Shown: one piece after another, positions 17,674 to 26,475 of the stretch
Position numbering within the stretch: position 1 is the stretch's first letter
How the letters are laid out: each line of letters starts with the position of its first letter
From: Flagellimonas maritima
GTDB lineage: Bacteria; Bacteroidota; Bacteroidia; Flavobacteriales; Flavobacteriaceae
Length of the DNA stretch: 64,000 bases
Assembly: GCF_003269425.1 (NCBI RefSeq)
Contig: NZ_CP030104.1
Coordinates: 248,001-312,000 of the forward strand
Direction of reading: 5' to 3'
Notes under the pieces: generated by a model
Database searches by the model: none
What the model was told of the DNA's origin: nothing
Seen by the model: only the letters and a program-made list of their open reading frames with translations
Made by a program: the position numbers and the translations under genes

Positions 17674-18552
17674 TTAGCGATAGGGGGCGTTCTGCACCAA
17701 ATGTTTATCTATAATATGTTGATCGGGCAGTCGCAAAAGAGATATTGGGCGATTTCTTGAAAAATTCCACTCGATCAAACCCATATACTTAAAATCTTCT
17801 AGACAATCGCTCATGGGCCAATAGCCCCATTTTGAATGGAAATGGTTGCAATTGCCTATGATGGATTCAATATGGTTCAGGGGCGGTATAAACAATGGAT
17901 GCTGCTGGTGGTAGACTTCTGCCGGGGAAAGGTAGAACGGTACGCCAAGCTGTTTTGATTTTAGTCCAAAATCAGTATCTTCTACGCCGTACCCAACATA
18001 ATTTTCGTCAAATCCGCCTATCCTCTTAAAGTCATTGATATTGATACAGAAACATAGGCTCCAGAACAATTCATAGCAATTTTCTCTTTGAATATTGGAT
18101 ACGATAGGTCGGGCGGGGTGCGGTGTACTTAAATTTTCGAGTTGTTCCAGATTATGGCATTGTTGCTTTTTGACCAACATATACCTGGGTGTTCCCATAA
18201 CCAACCCTCCGTTGTTCCGTACATTCCCCACTATGGTTCCACAGAAATTTCTTGAAGGAATGCAATCCACGTCCAAAAAAACAAGATGCTCGGTATCGGC
18301 ATGTTCAACGCCAAGGTTTCTAGCCGCCGCTACGGGAAGAAATTGCCATTCATTCCTAAAAGGTATGATCGAAAGCTCGAACCTATAATCCACACTCAAT
18401 TCAGGCTCCGTTCCGAAATTGACCACAACCACTTTTTTGGGCAAGGAAGATTGCATATTGAGCCCCTCCAAGGTATTTTCTAAATTTTTTTGACGGTTAT
18501 AATGTGTTAGGACAACGGTGCAATCTATAAATGTCGGGGATTGTTTTTTCAT
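17674..18552 (-). CDS. Family 2 glycosyltransferase
   Basis: A 292-residue GT-A fold glycosyltransferase without membrane segments. It starts with the typical TVVLTHYNRQKNLENTLEGL nucleotide-sugar-binding strand, carries the metal-binding DVD (Asp94, Asp96) in LVFLDVDCIPS, and has the acceptor-side GGFDENYVGYGVEDTDFG motif found in galactosyltransferase-like GT2 enzymes. It is the last gene of a four-gene operon; its start overlaps the stop of the GT28-like gene by four bases. It probably adds one sugar in the cytoplasm to a glycolipid or polysaccharide made by this cluster. Sugar specificity cannot be told. Confidence 0.9.
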   Translation of the reverse strand: MKKQSPTFIDCTVVLTHYNRQKNLENTLEGLNMQSSLPKKVVVVNFGTEPELSVDYRFELSIIPFRNEWQFLPVAAARNLGVEHADTEHLVFLDVDCIPSRNFCGTIVGNVRNNGGLVMGTPRYMLVKKQQCHNLEQLENLSTPHPARPIVSNIQRENCYELFWSLCFCININDFKRIGGFDENYVGYGVEDTDFGLKSKQLGVPFYLSPAEVYHQQHPLFIPPLNHIESIIGNCNHFHSKWGYWPMSDCLEDFKYMGLIEWNFSRNRPISLLRLPDQHIIDKHLVQNAPYR

Positions 18553-19643
18553 GCCGAAATACTATTATTTTTTATGCCTGTCATTATATTGGCTACTCCA
18601 CGGTCAGGATATGCAAAGCGAAGCCTATCAATATGGTTCATGTTTGCGCACAGATAAATGATGAACTTGATCAATTCTTTTTTTCCATTGGGTATGGAAG
18701 GAACTTGGGCCATGGACTCAAAAGCCTTAATGGCCGTTGGAAGCGATTTAAAAAAACGTAAGGGCAAGGCCCATCGATTTGAATATAATGCCTCTGCCAT
18801 TTTTCCGTGTTCATCAAAATGCCTTTTTTCTTCAATGGCTATAAAGGTCTTGCCCAAGTTCAATATCTCTGATGTGGTATTGGAACCACAGGCCGCTATG
18901 ATAATGTCCGCATGTTCGATAAAGGCCCGAGTACAATCGACCACGCCCATATGAGTGACATAGGGTTCATGGTTGTGCGTTCTACCCGGACCAACACTAA
19001 CAAGGTTGAACTTGGACGGGTCCAAGTTATATTTTATTGCTTCAGTACCACCAAAACCCAGCAGATGCAGAATATGTATTTTCTTATTGTTGTTATAGAC
19101 CTGGGGTTTTGGTGTGCTTTGTCCTTTAAAAAGATATTTGGAGATAAAACCCAAATAAATAGTTTTTTTAATAACCCATTCCGGGGTGTCCTCCATTTCC
19201 ATTTCCTTTGGAAAATAGGCCATTAGAAAAACCGCTCCCTGATATGCACCGGTATGTGCAAAGTCTGAACGCTCGCCCATTAAGCGGACGTAAGCATAAG
19301 GAATTGAGCTGACCCTGGCCAACATTGCAATTTCCACACTTACGTCTACAATTAATAGTTTAACATCAAAGTTCAGGACAGATTGAAGCAGCAAAGAGTT
19401 TCTGGACGTAATCTTTCTCAAATTTATCGGTGCATAGTGGAGGGATTGAGGTTCCCTATACAGTTTTCTATTGAACTCCGTTCCATCTATATGCTCATCA
19501 GAAAGCTTGACCACTTGGACATCCTCTTTAAATTTAAACAGACTGTCCGTAAAGACCACCAATTTTTCTTGTAAGAAGTCCGCCAATAGCTGTGCATAAT
19601 TGCAATGCCCGGAACCTTGACCGTGTGCGTAGTAACCTATCAT
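18549..19643 (-). CDS. MurG/GT28-like glycosyltransferase
   Basis: A GT-B fold glycosyltransferase of about 364 residues. I place the start at the ATG at 19643 (MIGYYAHGQGSGHCNY) because it gives an ATGA overlap with the upstream GT4 gene and puts the glycine-rich GHGSGH-like loop at the N-terminus, as in family members; an earlier start at 19730 would add 29 unlikely residues inside the neighbour. The C-terminal half has ADIIIAACGSNTTSEILNLGK and EKRHFDEHGKMAEAL, the donor-binding region of GT28-like enzymes. The group transfers sugars from nucleotide donors to lipid or polymer acceptors. It lies between the GT4 and GT2 genes of the operon and the actual product is unknown. Confidence 0.88.
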   Translation of the reverse strand: MIGYYAHGQGSGHCNYAQLLADFLQEKLVVFTDSLFKFKEDVQVVKLSDEHIDGTEFNRKLYREPQSLHYAPINLRKITSRNSLLLQSVLNFDVKLLIVDVSVEIAMLARVSSIPYAYVRLMGERSDFAHTGAYQGAVFLMAYFPKEMEMEDTPEWVIKKTIYLGFISKYLFKGQSTPKPQVYNNNKKIHILHLLGFGGTEAIKYNLDPSKFNLVSVGPGRTHNHEPYVTHMGVVDCTRAFIEHADIIIAACGSNTTSEILNLGKTFIAIEEKRHFDEHGKMAEALYSNRWALPLRFFKSLPTAIKAFESMAQVPSIPNGKKELIKFIIYLCANMNHIDRLRFAYPDRGVANIMTGIKNNSISA

Positions 19644-20728
19644 GATACCAACTTTATTTTTGATTCTTTTGGCGTCAGCAGACTTTCGTAGAGGTTGGTG
19701 TATCCTCTGATCATGGAATCGCTCGAGCAAAAGGCTACAGCACGTTCCCTACATTTTCTTCTTGATAGGTTTCTGGCCTTGTGGATTGCCTTCACCAAAC
19801 CATAAATACTGTGTTTTGGGACTACGACCCCTGTTTCATGTGTTAATATTTCTTGCGTGGCGCCTCCCTCAAAAGCAACAACGGGCGTACCGCACCCCAA
19901 GGATTCAGCCAAGGTCAAACCATAGGGTTCTTCCCATAGACTGGTAAAAAGCATGAGTTGGGCATTACTTAAATATTCTCCTACTTCCATTTGGGACAAA
20001 TGACCTACATAGGATATATTCTGGTTTTCCAATAACGATTCGACACTATCTTCAAAATATTCCTTGTTATTGATAGGACCTGCCAATATAAGCTTGCAGT
20101 TGGATTTAATTGCGGCTTCGATTGCCTCTACCGTACCTTTCTCTGGACATATTCTGCCATACCAAAACAGATAATCACCTTTTGGAAATTCGTTGAAGCT
20201 CCACTTGTTTAAATCGATACCGTTGTATATTATCTCAGCATTGGGTATTATCGACTTCCATGTCTCATGAAGACTTCTGCTCACCATAGTGAAAATTTGC
20301 CTATTGTTCCCTTTTGTACCATAGGCCCCAATTTTTAATAGCGTAAATGGTGGAGTATGTATTGTTGTAATTACAGGTGCATCCATTAGATTACCCATAA
20401 GAATAGGGATATGGTGCAGTGAATGATTATGGACTATGTCATAGTTTTCTGCAGAAATGGTATTTATTGCGGAAATATAGGACAAGGATTCCCCATCTAC
20501 ACCAAGATTCTGTGCTTCGATGTCCAATAAGATGCTTCTTGGAAATAAACCGTTAGAGCTTAATGGCCTTACTTCAAACCTATCATCAGAATCCTTGTGC
20601 GCATATAAATGTACGATGTGCCCATTGCTTTGCAGGGTGCTGCACAGAGAATGGGTTATCATTTCCAGTCCCCCGGCAAAAGGTTCGCGTATAGGATAGA
20701 GCGAATGTGCTATAACTGCTATTCTCAT
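19640..20728 (-). CDS. Family 4 glycosyltransferase
   Basis: A 362-residue retaining GT-B glycosyltransferase. The N-terminal acceptor domain shows IAVIAHSLYPIREPFAGGLE and the C-terminal donor domain shows FWYGRICPEKG and SLWEEPYGLTLAESLGCGTPVV, which contains the E-x7-E motif. This layout is standard for GT4 enzymes that use nucleotide sugars. It has no signal peptide or membrane span. The gene overlaps its neighbours by four bases on both sides (the membrane GT2 upstream and the GT28-like gene downstream), implying coupled translation and a shared biosynthetic product. Confidence 0.93.
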   Translation of the reverse strand: MRIAVIAHSLYPIREPFAGGLEMITHSLCSTLQSNGHIVHLYAHKDSDDRFEVRPLSSNGLFPRSILLDIEAQNLGVDGESLSYISAINTISAENYDIVHNHSLHHIPILMGNLMDAPVITTIHTPPFTLLKIGAYGTKGNNRQIFTMVSRSLHETWKSIIPNAEIIYNGIDLNKWSFNEFPKGDYLFWYGRICPEKGTVEAIEAAIKSNCKLILAGPINNKEYFEDSVESLLENQNISYVGHLSQMEVGEYLSNAQLMLFTSLWEEPYGLTLAESLGCGTPVVAFEGGATQEILTHETGVVVPKHSIYGLVKAIHKARNLSRRKCRERAVAFCSSDSMIRGYTNLYESLLTPKESKIKLVS

Positions 20729-22182
20729 AAAGTGAACTTGAGTTGTTTGTCCGTGTAATCCAAATCGGTCTGTCTAGAATAGCAATCAAAAACTGTTGCG
20801 CCGATAAGTAATATGAACAACAAAAATGAACTTACCGAAATAAAAATGTTTGATAAATACAGTCCCATAAGGGTGGTGAGCATAAAAATCAAAGGATATA
20901 GGAGTTGAACTTTGTAAGGTGATGTTACTTCAAACTTCTCTGTTTTTTCAAAGGGTTTTTCATGGCCCATCATCGCAGGCCACCAATGGAACATACCTAT
21001 GTTCAAGCATGCAAATTGTACCAAAAGTATCTTTATGGCCAACCAAGGTCTACGTGGATACATTAAAATTAAGCGTATCAATTTTGATATGATATAGATC
21101 CAAAAAGCTATTGAGGACAAAGTCACTACCTTTTCCAAAACAGCCAATGGTACCAGAGGGAATATCAGTAAACATGCTATGATACATAGAAACGGGATAC
21201 CAAGAAAATTGATCCAGGCGGTCAATTGGGAAAATCCGGAATGCCATTTTCCAAAGTTTTTAGGCATAAATTTTAGGTAATGGGACAATGTCTGTGCATT
21301 CCCATAAATCCATCTTTTACGCTGCTTTACAAATTCATTTTGCCCGATCGGTGCTATTCCCTGCCCTATTATTTCATCCACATATTTTATATCATATCCA
21401 GAGGTCTGGAACCTTATGCCCAATTCTGCATCTTCGGTTATTGAATTTGTCGGCCACCCACCAACACTGTCTAAAGATTCAATCCTTATCAAACTCAACG
21501 TCCCTGTTGCTAGCACACCAAGACAATTGTTTGCACTAAGACAGTAATACTTAAAAAAGTAGTTGAATTCTTCCAACAATGGGATGTGCCTTTCGGACGT
21601 TCTTTTATACGATTGTGGAAACTGGATCAAGGCCAGATCAGGATTGCCTATTTTGGATATGGCAGTTAACAGCGCATCTCTTTTCAAAATATAATCTGCA
21701 TCTACAACGAAAATGTATTTAGATTCTGAATCCGTAATTCTACGCGCAAAATTTAGTGCACCGGATTTATAGTTTGGCCAATTGTTCAAATGATAAAATC
21801 GAATTTTTTCATATTTTGAGCAAAATTGTTGAACGGGCTTCCATAAGCGTTCAGCTTTGGTGTTGTTATCGATTATAATAAGTTCAAAAAAGGGATAATT
21901 TTGATCTAGTATGGCTTCAATGGTGGCAATGACCATAGAGGGTGGTTCATTATAAATGGCGAGATGGACAGAAATTTTTGGGTTTCCCGGTATCGTTGTT
22001 TCGGAAACTTTGGTATTCCTATGGATTCCCAGTAGGAATGTGCTCACCTCTACCAGTAGGATCAAAATAATTGAAACGTAACCTATTATCAAGGCCATGG
22101 CGGGAAGAAACCAAAGACATAATGTCATTAATAGTAAAACAGTACCTACGGATTTCCATATAGGGCTCTTGAGGATGGTCAT
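20725..22182 (-). CDS. Membrane-bound processive-type GT2 (cellulose synthase-like)
   Basis: A 485-residue glycosyltransferase with two N-terminal transmembrane segments (about 12-50), a cytoplasmic GT-A domain and three or four C-terminal segments (about 310-460). The D, DxD, TED, QxxRW series of processive GT2 enzymes is visible: DAD (161-163), TED (249-251) and QRKRW (287-291). Such enzymes polymerise and export beta-linked glycans or make glycolipids. As first gene of the operon it probably sets the backbone and the three downstream transferases decorate it (inference). The promoter should lie in the 200-base gap shared with the AraC regulator gene. Confidence 0.92.
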   Translation of the reverse strand: MTILKSPIWKSVGTVLLLMTLCLWFLPAMALIIGYVSIILILLVEVSTFLLGIHRNTKVSETTIPGNPKISVHLAIYNEPPSMVIATIEAILDQNYPFFELIIIDNNTKAERLWKPVQQFCSKYEKIRFYHLNNWPNYKSGALNFARRITDSESKYIFVVDADYILKRDALLTAISKIGNPDLALIQFPQSYKRTSERHIPLLEEFNYFFKYYCLSANNCLGVLATGTLSLIRIESLDSVGGWPTNSITEDAELGIRFQTSGYDIKYVDEIIGQGIAPIGQNEFVKQRKRWIYGNAQTLSHYLKFMPKNFGKWHSGFSQLTAWINFLGIPFLCIIACLLIFPLVPLAVLEKVVTLSSIAFWIYIISKLIRLILMYPRRPWLAIKILLVQFACLNIGMFHWWPAMMGHEKPFEKTEKFEVTSPYKVQLLYPLIFMLTTLMGLYLSNIFISVSSFLLFILLIGATVFDCYSRQTDLDYTDKQLKFTL

Positions 22183-22383
22183 AGCAAATTCAATTTTAGC
22201 TAAAATTACTTACCGAAGTAAAGAATGATCAACACTTTTGAGTATAACTATAACAGATTACTGAATCGAGTTAAAATATTCTCTTATAGTGTTATGGATG
22301 CGCCTTTTATATAGAGAGCTTTGGTATTTTAAATAATTTACCAACTACATGATTTATTGTAAATTAGACTAAAAAGTTCCAAG

Positions 22384-23427
22384 ATGAAAACCGTACAGGT
22401 CAGCTCTTTGCCCATTAAAGATGTTATCACAGATATAGCCCGTGAATGGGACGTTCCGTACACCGAGAACTGTTCCATTTATGAGGTCCTGCTTCCCGAA
22501 AAAATAGGAAAAGGAAAAGTAAACGGGATAGATTTTAATGAAGGATTGGGGCTTATCCAATATGACTGCGTGTTTTTTGAGGATACCGAAATCAAGTTTT
22601 CCGTTGATAAGGTTCACCCCCTAAAATTTCTGTTCTGTCAAGAAGGTTGTATTGCGCACCAATTTATGAACGAATCCATTTGGCACAATATCCCACAGTT
22701 AAAGAATGCCATAGTGGCCAGTTCGGAACATAACGGCCATGTTATACAGTTTAAGAAAAATGAACGTACACTGTTGAACAGTCTGGAATTGGATAGAAGA
22801 AAATTTCAAAGTAAGGTGAGTTGTGAACTAAAAAGTCTGGGCAAACCCTGGAACGGGCTTTTGAACGATATTTTGGCAAAAAATACCTTTTATCATGACG
22901 GATTCTATAGTTTGGAATTAGCAGGGCATTTTAAGGAGTGGAGCGAATTTGACAATGACAATTTCATTAAAAGACTGTACCTGGAAGGACTGGCGTATAA
23001 AATCTTAACGCTCCAAATTGTACAATTCCAAGATGATCTCAGAAAAGAAGGGAACAAGACTTTACTTAGGCAATCAGAATTGAAACAGTTGTTGAGGGCA
23101 ATCGATATCATTACCAACCAAATCGATGATCTGCCCACCATTGAATCCATTGCAGTGCAAGTAGGGCTGAACGAAAAAAAATTGCAACAGGGATTTAGGG
23201 AGTTATTGGGAAAATCGGTGAACAGTTACATAAGGGAACAACGTTTATTGATGGCGCGCCATCTTTTAAAGAACACTGATTATACATTGTCCAGTATATC
23301 CTCAATGATCGGCTATAAAAGTAAAAGTTATTTTTCTAAAATTTTCAAAGTCGAATATGGCCTTTTGCCTTCCGAGTACCGAAATAAGATTGCCATGAGG
23401 AAAATCGATCTAAAAAATAAACTGTAA
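22384..23427 (+). CDS. AraC-family transcriptional regulator
   Basis: A 347-residue DNA-binding regulator. The C-terminal part (about 250-335) contains the double helix-turn-helix: TIESIAVQVGLNEKKLQQGF for the first and TLSSISSMIGYKSKSYFSKIF for the second, followed by the usual G-x-x-PSEYR. The N-terminal two thirds has no obvious sugar-binding cupin signature. Regulators of this shape, with a long non-cupin N-terminus and a conserved Cys-Gln-Glu-Gly patch (CQEGCIAH), are common in Bacteroidota. It is divergent from the glycosyltransferase operon and upstream of the MOSC gene, so either could be its target. A decayed relative lies at 34317. Confidence 0.92.
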   Translation: MKTVQVSSLPIKDVITDIAREWDVPYTENCSIYEVLLPEKIGKGKVNGIDFNEGLGLIQYDCVFFEDTEIKFSVDKVHPLKFLFCQEGCIAHQFMNESIWHNIPQLKNAIVASSEHNGHVIQFKKNERTLLNSLELDRRKFQSKVSCELKSLGKPWNGLLNDILAKNTFYHDGFYSLELAGHFKEWSEFDNDNFIKRLYLEGLAYKILTLQIVQFQDDLRKEGNKTLLRQSELKQLLRAIDIITNQIDDLPTIESIAVQVGLNEKKLQQGFRELLGKSVNSYIREQRLLMARHLLKNTDYTLSSISSMIGYKSKSYFSKIFKVEYGLLPSEYRNKIAMRKIDLKNKL

Positions 23428-23481
23428 ATAATCCCAATGTTCTGTAAATACATAGTATTTTAAAAGATTTAAGTTTAACAT

Positions 23482-24291
23482 ATGAAACTAAGTGATATTT
23501 ATATTTATCCCTTAAAATCCTGTACAGCACAAGAAGTATCACCTACCCGAGTACTTCCCACGGGAATCCCTTTTGATAGGAGCATTGTTGCCATCAACGA
23601 GAGAAACCAAACATTGACCGGTCGCGAGTGTCAACGCCTTACACTGATATCTGCAAAAATCAACGGAAACTCTTTACACCTTTCAATTGAAGAAAACAAT
23701 CCGCTCATAATTGATTTGCCGAGTGATGAACAGCGTCTGATCGAATTTAAGCTGTTCAGGAACAAAGTTCAAGGACTGTTGTTTGACAAAAAAGCGTCAG
23801 ATTGGATAAGTGACGTGTTGGGGATGAATTTACGCTTGGTATATATAAAAGAGCATTATCGGCCAATAACCCCAAAACGTGGAGGAACAAACAATGAGCG
23901 AATGGCCTATGCCGACGCCTCTCCAATTCATGTCATTCTAAAAGAGTCTGTAGCGTCTCTGGGCACGGAATTGAACCATGACATTAATCCTATGCGGTTT
24001 AGACCTAACTTAATTATTAGCGGGGGTAAACCATTTGAAGAAGATCATTGGGAAACGGTTCGGATAGGTAACAGCGAATTTCGGGTTCAGCAAAAGTGTG
24101 AGCGCTGTATATTTACAACGATAGATCCCATCACGTCTGTTAAGGATGATGCAATGGAACCACTTGCTACGCTTGCAGGTTTTCGCAAAAAAAGAAATGA
24201 GGGATTGACCTTTGGTATTTATTTGGTTCCGTTAAATGAAGGACTAATTAAAGTCGGAGATACAGTTCAGATCACTACATCAAATCAATAA
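23482..24291 (+). CDS. MOSC domain protein (mARC/YcbX-like)
   Basis: A 269-residue protein with the N-terminal MOSC beta-barrel (LSDIYIYPLKSCTAQEVS, GIPFDRSIVAIN) and the C-terminal MOSC domain (MRFRPNLIISGG, FRVQQKCERCIFTTIDP with Cys206 and Cys209). In this family a conserved cysteine binds the molybdenum cofactor, and members such as YcbX reduce N-hydroxylated bases or help detoxify them. No ferredoxin domain is fused at the C-terminus, so an external electron donor would be required. It lies 54 bases after the AraC gene and 41 before the FAD/NAD-binding gene, which may share its transcript. Confidence 0.92.
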   Translation: MKLSDIYIYPLKSCTAQEVSPTRVLPTGIPFDRSIVAINERNQTLTGRECQRLTLISAKINGNSLHLSIEENNPLIIDLPSDEQRLIEFKLFRNKVQGLLFDKKASDWISDVLGMNLRLVYIKEHYRPITPKRGGTNNERMAYADASPIHVILKESVASLGTELNHDINPMRFRPNLIISGGKPFEEDHWETVRIGNSEFRVQQKCERCIFTTIDPITSVKDDAMEPLATLAGFRKKRNEGLTFGIYLVPLNEGLIKVGDTVQITTSNQ

Positions 24292-24332
24292 TTTTCAAAG
24301 AAAATTGAGAATTTGCAATCACATATCTATAA

Positions 24333-26126
24333 ATGAACCTTACTGATTCAAACCAAAAGCGATATTCGCTAGCCATAATTGGTGGAGGCCCACGAGGTCT
24401 CTCAGCGCTTGAAAGTATTCTTGACCAATATTCAAAAAATGATACTTCTATACCACTCAATATTTTGCTTTTCGAATCCAGAACTTATTTAGGAGCAGGT
24501 TTTGTATATGATTTAGAACAACCCGATACCAACTGGTTGAATATCTCGAATAGGGGTCTCACCATTCCTTCACGAAACGAAATCCATTTGAGAGGTTTGA
24601 CCATACCAGCTTTTAAGTCCTATCAAGATTGGGCCAGCTATGACAAAAAAAGTGATGCTGGAAAAACTCCAGACAAATTTGTACCGCGTTCCACGCTCGG
24701 GAAATACCTAAATGAACGATATGATACTATAGCTAAAGTTTTGAAACAATGTGATTGGTTTCACGTAATTGGAGAAAGCGTGAAGCAAGTAGATTGGGAG
24801 CAAGATGCTTTTAATATTGGAACTGATGGTGGTGCTATATATCATTCAAATGAAGTTGTTCTTACGATAGGACATCAACCTACCGAGCATTCTGAGCAAA
24901 TTTTAAAGTGGTCTGAGTTTGATGATCAAAATGACTCGGTACACCTTATAACACAGCCTTATCCCATAAGCAGTATTCTTTCTTCCAAAGTGTTACAACA
25001 AGATACCAATGTGGCGATAAGGGGTTTTGGTCTTGCCATGATAGATGTCATGAGGGCGCTCACGATAAAAATGGGAGGAAGATTTGAGACATTGGATGAA
25101 TCTACGCAGCAATTACGCTATATAAAAAGTGGCAACGAACCTAAATTAATGGTTCCATTTTCATTGGATGGACTTCCCATGGCACCAAAACTGGTCAATC
25201 TGGATATTGATAAACGATTTATGCCTACAAAAGCCGAAAAAGAAGATTTTGAAAATCATCTTGAAGCAATTGCGCAAAGTGGAGCCACAAAAGATATTAC
25301 GTTTGTGGTGAATGCCATTGTACCGATAATTATACGCCTCTATAATGATTTGGGTTCCAGAGCGTATAATCACAATTTGGATGATGATACTCTTGGAAAC
25401 GTGATATCTTCTTGGTTATTGGACGAGGAGTTTGAACATGACCTAATTGTTCCCAAAGGCCAACCCGCTGAAAATACCCTTAGGGCATTTGTTGGAATGG
25501 CTACCGATGAGTCTAGTGTAAGTCTGGATTTTTGTATCGGACATGTGTGGAGACATAGCCAGCCAACAATGTACAAAGCACTGTCCTTTTCTAAACTTCC
25601 TGATGAGGTAATCTCAGAAATAGTACAATTGGATGAACGGCTCAAACGATATTCCTATGGGCCCCCTGTGGCCAGTCTGCAACAACTTATCGCTCTACTG
25701 GAAGCTGGATTAATAAGCTTGGATTACGTTAACAATCCCAATGTTGTCACCACTAGCAAAGGATGGAGATTGGAAAAAAATGAAAAATCCATACAGGCGA
25801 AATTGATGATAAATTCTGTTCTTGACGCCCCTAAACTGTTAAAAATAAACTCCCCCGTCGTTCGCCACTTATTAAGCCAATCTATAGTACATCCTGTTCA
25901 CTCAGAACTTGGAATAGAAACCTACAAAGATGGAAGAGTGGTTGTAGAAGACCACAATGAGGTGGTTCCATTGGCCGTATTGGGTCGTATAGCAAAAGGA
26001 ACCCTAATTGGGGTTGATGCCATTCTTGAATGTTTTAACGAAAGGTCAGAACTATGGGCTAAAGGTGTTTTGAAAAGATTATCATCACAACAATCCAAGG
26101 AAAAAAACAGTATGCTATCGTCTTAA
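24333..26126 (+). CDS. FAD/NAD(P)-binding oxidoreductase-like protein
   Basis: A 597-residue protein with a Rossmann dinucleotide-binding motif at the N-terminus (SLAIIGGGPRGLSALESIL, glycines about 17-22), followed by FESRTYLGAGFVYDLEQPDTNWLN, which matches the NAD_binding_9/FAD-NAD(P)-binding family found in many soil and marine bacteria. A second dinucleotide-type region lies near VAIRGFGLAMIDVM (about 228). The C-terminal third is helical and without recognised motifs. Members are often annotated as uncharacterised N-hydroxylase-like or adenylate-cyclase-like; the reaction is unknown. It directly follows the MOSC gene and might be a redox partner (inference only). Confidence 0.85.
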   Translation: MNLTDSNQKRYSLAIIGGGPRGLSALESILDQYSKNDTSIPLNILLFESRTYLGAGFVYDLEQPDTNWLNISNRGLTIPSRNEIHLRGLTIPAFKSYQDWASYDKKSDAGKTPDKFVPRSTLGKYLNERYDTIAKVLKQCDWFHVIGESVKQVDWEQDAFNIGTDGGAIYHSNEVVLTIGHQPTEHSEQILKWSEFDDQNDSVHLITQPYPISSILSSKVLQQDTNVAIRGFGLAMIDVMRALTIKMGGRFETLDESTQQLRYIKSGNEPKLMVPFSLDGLPMAPKLVNLDIDKRFMPTKAEKEDFENHLEAIAQSGATKDITFVVNAIVPIIIRLYNDLGSRAYNHNLDDDTLGNVISSWLLDEEFEHDLIVPKGQPAENTLRAFVGMATDESSVSLDFCIGHVWRHSQPTMYKALSFSKLPDEVISEIVQLDERLKRYSYGPPVASLQQLIALLEAGLISLDYVNNPNVVTTSKGWRLEKNEKSIQAKLMINSVLDAPKLLKINSPVVRHLLSQSIVHPVHSELGIETYKDGRVVVEDHNEVVPLAVLGRIAKGTLIGVDAILECFNERSELWAKGVLKRLSSQQSKEKNSMLSS

Positions 26127-26191
26127 AGATTTATCCGTAGGCATAAAATTAAATGATTTCTAGGCGTTATATCAGGTTTTGAAAACACAGA

Positions 26192-26326
26192 TTAAAATTT
26201 TTTCTTCCTACGCCTTTTGCGATATATTCCCAAGCCATATTTTGCCGCTTTATATCCTAAATATAATAGTCCCATTTTTTTGTTTCTTGTGGCAAGTTTG
26301 TAAAGCAAGTATTTCCTGATGGGCAT
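26192..26326 (-). CDS. 44-residue basic small protein
   Basis: A short open frame with an ATG at 26326 and a TAA at 26192. The product begins MPIRKYLLYKLATRNKKMG, has a short moderately hydrophobic middle (LLYLGYKAAKYGLGIY) and ends in a strongly basic tail (RKRRRKKKF). The composition is non-random and such short Lys/Arg-rich, weakly amphipathic proteins are common in flavobacteria, but I cannot name a family. It sits alone between the convergent FAD-binding and photolyase genes. Function is unknown. Confidence 0.5.
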   Translation of the reverse strand: MPIRKYLLYKLATRNKKMGLLYLGYKAAKYGLGIYRKRRRKKKF

Positions 26327-26475
26327 GGTTCTTATTAGTTAAGTGGATATTAATAATAAAGTTGGTCTTTTCAAAAAGAATTAGAATTATTCACTGTTCC
26401 ATTAAAAGTGAGGGATATAAAGATATGGGTTGATTGAGCTAAAGTATAGCTCAAAAGGGTTCAGTAATAACCCGA

